Below are positions 59,127 to 64,000 of a stretch of 64,000 nt of DNA, in pieces. This DNA comes from Streptomyces sp. CB02980 (GTDB lineage Bacteria; Actinomycetota; Actinomycetes; Streptomycetales; Streptomycetaceae), in NCBI RefSeq assembly GCF_014451325.2, contig NZ_JACSCH020000006.1, positions 248,001 through 312,000 of the forward strand, in the 5' to 3' direction. The notes below the pieces were generated by a model that worked only from the letters and a program-made list of their open reading frames with translations, was not told where the DNA came from and did not search any database. The translations under genes were made by a program, and so were the position numbers. How positions within the stretch are numbered: position 1 is the first letter of the stretch; each line of letters opens with the position of its first letter.

Positions 59127-60665
59127 TCAGGGGTTCTCGGGAAGGGACCACTCGGGGCTGTTGAGCATCCGCCATCCTTCCCCCGGCTCACCTGCGACGG
59201 AGTCGTCCGGGCGCCGGCTGCCGAGCAGGAAGTCGCCCACCGAGGACTCCTGGAGGTAGTCGAGGCCGAGCACCCTCGCGGACATGTCGGCATCACCGTT
59301 GCCCAGCGCGCACGGGGCGAGACCGAGGGCCGTCGCGACCAGGTACATCGTCTGGTAGAGCACGCCCGTGTGCCGGAGCGTGGTCGCGTAGGCGATGGCC
59401 CGGTACTTCCACGACATGCGCTGGAAGCGGGCCGTGACGGTGACGAGGACGTCGGGGCGCGCCTCCATGCCGGTGGCCCGGGAGGCCACGTGGAAGAGGG
59501 ACTCGCGGTCGGCCTCCTCCTCGTTGCGCAGGACGAGCCGGTGACCCACGGGGTCGTAGTAGTAGATGCCGGGTGCCAGGCCCTCGCAGCGCCGCACGGT
59601 GACGTACAGCTCCAGCTCGTACCCCTGGCCGCCGCTCGGGTAGGGGCGGGAGACGACCTCGTCGCGGTCGCTGCCGGGCTCCGGCGTGTAGTGGGCGCGG
59701 ACGCGGGCGACGCGGTAGAGGAACTCGCCGAGCTGGCGGGCGGTCATCTCCTGGTCGCCGTAGCCCCGGATGGACCGCCGGGTCTCGATCGCCGTGGTGA
59801 GGGACGGGTCGTGTGCGGCGATCTCCTCCCGGGTCGGCCGGTGGAGGGGCACGGAGGGGCCCTCGGGGACGGGGCGTACGGCCGGCCGGGGCTCGATGGC
59901 GCCCCGGTGGGGGTAGACGGCGCCGAACACGTCGTCGTACCGGCCGGAGCGGATGCGCGAGTGGAAGAGGAGGTCGTGGAAGTCCCACTGCCGCAGGACG
60001 GGTTCGCCGTCGGAGGCGAAGACCCCGTCCTCGTCGGCGAGTTCGGCGAATCCGGCGCCGACGAGATGGCCGAGGACATCGGTGGTGCCGGCCTCGTCGA
60101 GACCGGCGTGCGCGCCGAGGCGGGCGGGGGTGCCGGGCTCGCCGAGCGCGGCGGCCAGGGTCCGGGCGGCGGGGTCGGTGAGCACCGCCCGGAACTTGAC
60201 CAGCGGCGACTCCAGGACGAGGGCGCCTTCGCGGCTGCGGCAGAAGGCGAAGCGGGAGAGCCGTACGGTCGCGCCGGCGGGGACGAGGACCGGCACATGG
60301 GCGGCGTCGCGCGCCACCGGCTCAAGACGGAGCAGCTCGCGGCTCCCGCCCCGGGCCAGGACGGCGTGGGCCACCAGGTGCCGGGCGCGGTCGAGGACCC
60401 GCTCGAACTGGACGCGCTCGGCGGGGCGAAGCCCCTCGTACAACTCCTCGGCCGGCAGGGGTCCTTCGGCGAGCCGCTCCAGGGCGGTCCGGACGCCGTC
60501 CCGGACGGGGCGGAGGGCGAGCGAGGTGGCGGGCCCGGCGAGGGTGGCGACGTCGCCGTCCCCGGGGGCGAAGAGAACGCGCACGCCTCCGGTGAACGCC
60601 GGTACGGCGAGGGCGGGTTCGAGGGGGCTCGGGCCGGTGTCCGAGGGTGTCTGCGTGGTCTGCAC
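59127..60665 (-). CDS. SagB-type azoline dehydrogenase
   Basis: A 512-aa FMN oxidoreductase of the SagB/ThcOx type that oxidises azolines to azoles. The first 270 residues are a variable helper part. The catalytic nitroreductase domain starts with IETRRSIRGYGDQEMTARQL (FMN phosphate-binding Arg-Arg-Ser) and goes on with YELELYVTVRRCEGLAPGIY, then MSWKYRAIAYATTLRHTGVLY and GLAPCALGNGDADM. The catalytic Lys/Tyr pair seen in SagB-like enzymes may correspond to SWKYRAI. GTG at 60663-60665 with GGAGG only 4 nt upstream. Encoded upstream of the precursor genes on the same strand, 142 bp away. Confidence 0.88.
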   Translation of the reverse strand: MQTTQTPSDTGPSPLEPALAVPAFTGGVRVLFAPGDGDVATLAGPATSLALRPVRDGVRTALERLAEGPLPAEELYEGLRPAERVQFERVLDRARHLVAHAVLARGGSRELLRLEPVARDAAHVPVLVPAGATVRLSRFAFCRSREGALVLESPLVKFRAVLTDPAARTLAAALGEPGTPARLGAHAGLDEAGTTDVLGHLVGAGFAELADEDGVFASDGEPVLRQWDFHDLLFHSRIRSGRYDDVFGAVYPHRGAIEPRPAVRPVPEGPSVPLHRPTREEIAAHDPSLTTAIETRRSIRGYGDQEMTARQLGEFLYRVARVRAHYTPEPGSDRDEVVSRPYPSGGQGYELELYVTVRRCEGLAPGIYYYDPVGHRLVLRNEEEADRESLFHVASRATGMEARPDVLVTVTARFQRMSWKYRAIAYATTLRHTGVLYQTMYLVATALGLAPCALGNGDADMSARVLGLDYLQESSVGDFLLGSRRPDDSVAGEPGEGWRMLNSPEWSLPENP

Positions 60666-60907
60666 GGTGCCTCCGTGGGCGCGAGGATGACGGTCCGGCG
60701 CCGGGGCCGTGCGGCCCCGGAGGCCGGCGGACGGGAAGGCGCCGTACGCAGGGCAGACGCCGGGCACCACTCTCGCGCGGGGAATCGGACCCCGATCGGC
60801 GCCCGCCGGAATCGGTGACATTTCCCGGGCAGGGCGTGACGGACGGCCTTCCGCACCGTGACTCCCGTCATCCCGGAGTGCCTGATTCCCGTACCCACCG
60901 GCGGAAA

Positions 60908-60919
60908 TGACCGAGGTCA
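60908..60919. promoter_or_regulatory. Palindrome TGACC-GA-GGTCA
   Basis: Perfect 5-bp arms with a 2-bp spacer, halfway between the divergent starts. Possible regulator site; no protein assigned. Confidence 0.35.
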
Positions 60920-61003
60920 TCGATCGCGTGACAGATGCAAGAACCGGCGCGAACCCTCTCGGAGTTCCGGCCGTTCGCGCCCATGCTCGGAGAGCGAATT
61001 CAT

Positions 61004-61064
61004 CACCGTTCCGAAGCACCGCCCGAACCACCACCCGAAGCACCGTTCCGAAGCACCGCCCGAA
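61004..61064. repeat. 24-bp direct repeat upstream of the multicopper oxidase gene
   Basis: CACCGTTCCGAAGCACCGCC plus four more bases occurs at 61004-61027 and again at 61041-61064, with degenerate 12-13-bp copies between and after them up to about 61090. Confidence 0.85.
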
Positions 61065-61114
61065 TCTCCGTCCGAACCACCGTTCCCGGAGAACCGTCAC
61101 GTTAGGAATCCGCT

Positions 61115-62575
61115 GTGTTCTCTCGCCGCAACGCGATACGACTCGGACTCACCGCCGGTGCCGTCGGCGCTGTCGGCGCGGCCGGCGGGGTGTTCCAGAG
61201 CCTCACCTCCGGTACGCAGGCGGTGGCCGCCGAGCCGCCCGCCGGCCCGCCCGCGGTCACCCCGTTCACCGTGCCGCTGCCCCGGCCCCGGGTTCTCGCC
61301 CCGTACCGGCGGACCCGGTCGGCCGACTACTACGCGGTCACCATGCGCAGGGCGCGGGTCGAGATCCTGCCCGGGCTGCGGACCGAGGTCCTGACGTACA
61401 ACGGCACCTTCCCCGGCCCCACCATCCGGGCCCGCAGCGGGCGCACGGCCGTCGTGAAGCAGATCAACGCGCTCTCCGCGCCGACCTCGGTCCATCTGCA
61501 CGGCGGGAACAACCCGCAGGACCAGGACGGCGGGATGATGGACCTGATCCAGCCGGGCCGGTCGAAGACCTACGTGTACGCCAACCGTCAGGTGGGCGCC
61601 ACGCTGTGGACGCACGACCACGCCCACCACCTGGAGTCCGAGCACGTCTACCGGGGCCTTTCCGGGCTCTATCTCCTCGGCGACGAGGCCGAGGACGCGC
61701 TCGGACTGCCCTCGGGGCCGTACGAGGTGCCGCTGATCCTCCGGGACGCGCACTTCGACGCTGCGGGGCAGATGGTCTACACGATGGACGACGCGCTCAA
61801 CCGCACGACCATCCTGGTCAACGGGGCCCCCTGGCCGTACATGAAGGTCAAGGCCCGCAAGTACCGCTTCCGGATGGTCAACTCCTGCAACCTGCGCATC
61901 TTCGTGATGGCGCTCTCCGACGGCAGCCCCATCATCCACGTCGGCTCGGACGGCGGGCTGCTGCCGGCGCCGGCGCCCTCGCCGGTGATCGTCCTCTCCC
62001 CCGGCGAGCGCGCCGACTTCGTCGTCGACTTCTCGCGGTACGCGCCGGGCACCCAGGTCACCCTGGCGAACATGCTGGGCCCTGGGCCGACCGAGCTCGT
62101 CGGGCAGATCATGCGCTTCGACGTCGAGGAGAAGGTGACCGACACCAGCCGGGTGCCGGACGTCCTCGCCACCCTGCCGCCGCTGCCCACGCCGACCGTG
62201 GAGCGGAGCTTCGAGCTGCGGATGGACGAGCCGGGCACGGGCCACCTCGCGTACATCAACGAGAAGACCTTCGACCACGACCGGATCGACACCGAGATCG
62301 CCTGGGGCTCCACCGAGGTGTGGACGGTGAAGAACACCAGCACGACCGTCCCGCACAACTTCCACACCCACCTGGTGCAGTTCCGGATTCTCGAACGGGA
62401 CGGAATGCCGGTCTATCCGGCGGAGGCCGGCCTCAAGGACACCGTCCTCCTCTTCCCGGGGCAGACCGCGAAACTCCAGCTGACCTTCGACACCCACCGC
62501 GGGGTCTTTCCCTATCACTGCCACATGATCGACCACAGCGCCATGGGAATGATGGCGCAGATGCGCATCTCCTGA
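61115..62575 (+). CDS. Multicopper oxidase (laccase/copper-oxidase type), Tat-exported
   Basis: Three-domain multicopper oxidase of 486 aa. Twin-arginine signal at the N-terminus (SRRNAIRLGLTAGAVG). All four copper-binding blocks are intact: VHLHGGN, LWTHDHAHH, VPHNFHTHLVQF and YHCHMIDHSAMGMM (type 1 Cys and trinuclear His). It would oxidise phenols, metal ions or a dedicated substrate outside the cell, with oxygen going to water. No Met-rich insert of the CueO type. The GTG at 61115 has TTAGGAATC upstream. Downstream is the AMP-ligase gene after a tandem-repeat spacer. Whether it belongs to the thiopeptide cluster or to a neighbouring pathway is not clear. Confidence 0.92.
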   Translation: MFSRRNAIRLGLTAGAVGAVGAAGGVFQSLTSGTQAVAAEPPAGPPAVTPFTVPLPRPRVLAPYRRTRSADYYAVTMRRARVEILPGLRTEVLTYNGTFPGPTIRARSGRTAVVKQINALSAPTSVHLHGGNNPQDQDGGMMDLIQPGRSKTYVYANRQVGATLWTHDHAHHLESEHVYRGLSGLYLLGDEAEDALGLPSGPYEVPLILRDAHFDAAGQMVYTMDDALNRTTILVNGAPWPYMKVKARKYRFRMVNSCNLRIFVMALSDGSPIIHVGSDGGLLPAPAPSPVIVLSPGERADFVVDFSRYAPGTQVTLANMLGPGPTELVGQIMRFDVEEKVTDTSRVPDVLATLPPLPTPTVERSFELRMDEPGTGHLAYINEKTFDHDRIDTEIAWGSTEVWTVKNTSTTVPHNFHTHLVQFRILERDGMPVYPAEAGLKDTVLLFPGQTAKLQLTFDTHRGVFPYHCHMIDHSAMGMMAQMRIS

Positions 62576-62645
62576 ATTCCTCCGCGCCTCTGGATTCCTC
62601 CGCACAGCTGAATCGTTCCGCACCACTGAATCGTTCCGCACCACT
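62574..62645. repeat. 18-bp tandem repeat, four copies
   Basis: Units at 62574-62591, 62592-62609, 62610-62627 and 62628-62645, drifting from GAATTCCTCCGCGCCTCT to two exact copies of GAATCGTTCCGCACCACT, then a partial copy. The array starts at the stop codon of the oxidase and fills the gap before the AMP-ligase ribosome site. Confidence 0.9.
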
Positions 62646-62673
62646 GAACTCCTCGTTCCGGAAAGGAGGAACC

Positions 62674-64000
62674 ATGTACGTACGCCGCATTCTCGACGCT
62701 CTCGGAAAGGACCCGGGGCGCGTGGTGATCCACCGCGCCGACGAGGCCGTCACCGCCGGCCGGCTCGCCGGCTCGGTGCGGGCCACCACGGCCCTGCTGC
62801 ACTCCCGCGGCGTCCGCCCCGGTGACACCGTCGCCGTGCTGACCGGCCCCAACCGGCCCTTGATGCTCGGCGCCCGGTACGCCGTCCATCTCCTGGGCGC
62901 CACCTCCGTGTACGTACGGTCGATGAATCCCCGTACCGACACGGAGACCTTCTCGGTCGCCACCCAGGCCCAACTCCTGGAGGACCTGCGGGTGTCGGTG
63001 CTGCTCGTCGACGACGAGAGCGCCGAGCGCGGCGACTGGCTCACCCGCCGCGTCCCGGCCGTGACCGCGCTGACCGTCCCCTGGGGGGCGGCGGCCGGAT
63101 CCACCGAACCGCTGCCGGCGCGACTGCCGGAGCCGCGCCCGGACGGCCTCGCGACCGTCGAGTTCACCAGCGGGAGCACCGGACGGCCGAAGATGGTCGC
63201 CCAGCGGTACGACACACGTGAGGAGCTCGTCAGCCGTCTCGCCCATGGCCTCGATCCCCGGGGACCCGCGACACTGCTGTCCGTCACGCCGATCAGCCAC
63301 ACGACCGCGCCGATGGCCGACGCGGTGCTCGCGAGCGGCGGACGGGTCGTACTGCACGACGAGTTCGACGCGGGCGACGTCCTGGACGCCTTCGAGCGGC
63401 ACGGGGTCACCGACGTCTATCTCGCCGTCCCGCACCTCTACCGGCTCCTGGACCACCCGGCCGCGCCGCTCACCGACCTGTCGTCGCTGCGCCGCATCAC
63501 CTACAGCGGCACCCCGGCGGCGCCGGCGCGGGTGGCGCGGGCCGTCGAGCTCTTCGGCGACGTGCTCATCCAGGTGTACGGGACGACGGAGGCGGGCGGC
63601 ATCAGCAGCCTCAACCCGCTGGACCACCGCGAGCCCGAGCTGCTCGGCTCGGCGGGCCGTCCGTTCCCCTGGGTGCGGGTGGAGATCCGCGGCCCCGGCG
63701 GCGGCCCCCAGGTGGAGCGGGGGGTGTCGGGCGAGATCTGGATCAGCTCGCCGACGGTCACGGCCGGCTATCTCGGCGACGAGGAACGCACCGGGACCGT
63801 CTTCCGCGACGGCTGGCTGTGCACCGGCGACCTGGGGCACTGGGACCGGTACGGCTACCTCCGGCTCGACGGCCGGGTGGGCGACGTGATCAAGCACGGC
63901 GGGCTCAAGCTGGACCCGGCGGCCATCGAGGAGGCGCTGATGCGCCATCCGCAGGTGCGTCAGGCCACGGTGTTCGGGGTGCGGGACCGCGACTGGGTGG
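62674..64000 (+). CDS. AMP-dependent acyl/aryl-CoA ligase, C-terminus cut by window edge
   Basis: Adenylate-forming enzyme (442 codons visible; the full protein would be about 500-550 aa). Core motifs: A3 VEFTSGSTGRPKMV, A4-like SVTPISHTTAP, A5 QVYGTTEAGGIS, A7 GWLCTGDLGHWDRYGY, A8 GRVGDVIKHGGLKLDPAAIE. It would activate a carboxylic acid as acyl-AMP and transfer it to CoA or a carrier protein. The substrate is not predictable from what is visible. ATG at 62674 with an excellent GAAAGGAGG in front. It may be co-transcribed with the oxidase gene. The C-terminal lid with the catalytic Lys (A10) lies outside the window. Confidence 0.9.
   Translation, partial: MYVRRILDALGKDPGRVVIHRADEAVTAGRLAGSVRATTALLHSRGVRPGDTVAVLTGPNRPLMLGARYAVHLLGATSVYVRSMNPRTDTETFSVATQAQLLEDLRVSVLLVDDESAERGDWLTRRVPAVTALTVPWGAAAGSTEPLPARLPEPRPDGLATVEFTSGSTGRPKMVAQRYDTREELVSRLAHGLDPRGPATLLSVTPISHTTAPMADAVLASGGRVVLHDEFDAGDVLDAFERHGVTDVYLAVPHLYRLLDHPAAPLTDLSSLRRITYSGTPAAPARVARAVELFGDVLIQVYGTTEAGGISSLNPLDHREPELLGSAGRPFPWVRVEIRGPGGGPQVERGVSGEIWISSPTVTAGYLGDEERTGTVFRDGWLCTGDLGHWDRYGYLRLDGRVGDVIKHGGLKLDPAAIEEALMRHPQVRQATVFGVRDRDWV

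Larger units (their letters stand above)
60666..61114. other. Gene-free divergent promoter region of the SagB-type and multicopper oxidase genes
   Basis: 449 bp with no convincing gene. It holds the palindrome TGACC-GA-GGTCA (60908-60919), an AT-richer central zone, and a 24-bp repeat array (61004-61064) just upstream of the multicopper oxidase start. Confidence 0.6.

Overview
The window is high-GC actinobacterial chromosome and almost certainly Streptomyces. Wobble positions are strongly G/C, many genes start with GTG or TTG after GGAGG-type sites, there are long GC-rich hairpin terminators, and the order gatCAB / GGDEF-EAL protein / ligA / mnmA / cysteine desulfurase / oligopeptide ABC transporter / gcvT-gcvH-glyA / sdaA matches, as I recall it, the core region of Streptomyces coelicolor around SCO5469-SCO5501.

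Layout. 1-2082: C-terminally cut MMPL exporter (-). 2285-4384: Tat-exported phospholipase C (-). 4624-6555: membrane Ser/Thr kinase (+). 6631-10196: gatC-gatA-small membrane protein-gatB (-), the tRNA-dependent amidotransferase that makes Gln-tRNA/Asn-tRNA. 10303-12417: membrane GGDEF-EAL c-di-GMP enzyme (-). 12765-17242: four-gene minus-strand run (LOG-like protein, SDR, MetE-like protein, ligA). 17340-18128: degenerate alpha/beta hydrolase (+). 18368-23892: a translationally coupled pair (+), an intact alpha/beta hydrolase and a 1546-residue caspase-like / STAND NTPase / WD40-propeller protein, which looks like an accessory conflict or signalling module inserted in core DNA. 23926-29125: mnmA, an amidase, a cysteine desulfurase, a thioesterase and a TRIC-type channel. 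29392-35708: dipeptide/oligopeptide ABC transporter in the order permease C, binding lipoprotein, permease B, ATPase D, ATPase F (-). 36072-37703: two SseB-family proteins. 37979-38641: P-loop kinase-like protein. 38797-43498: tandem glycine riboswitch followed by gcvT, gcvH, glyA and sdaA (+), a glycine/serine catabolic and one-carbon unit.

43613-47396 holds a small secreted protein, a flavin monooxygenase and a two-gene ABC-2 exporter. 47476-60665 is a RiPP gene cluster of the thiopeptide (thiazolylpeptide) type: a six-gene overlapping operon (two SpaB_C/thiopeptide-type proteins, LanB-type glutamyl-transfer dehydratase, ThiF/RRE-like partner, YcaO cyclodehydratase, nitroreductase-like oxidoreductase), a divergent membrane protein, two tandem precursor-peptide genes missed by length-limited gene calling, and a SagB-type azoline dehydrogenase. 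The two precursors have different leaders but an identical Ser-rich tail with only two Cys at its very end, encoded by different Ser codons. This unusual core makes the cluster the most interesting item in the window. 61115-64000 carries a Tat-exported multicopper oxidase and a truncated AMP-dependent ligase, bordered by short tandem repeats.

No tRNA, rRNA, insertion sequence, integrase or CRISPR array was recognised.
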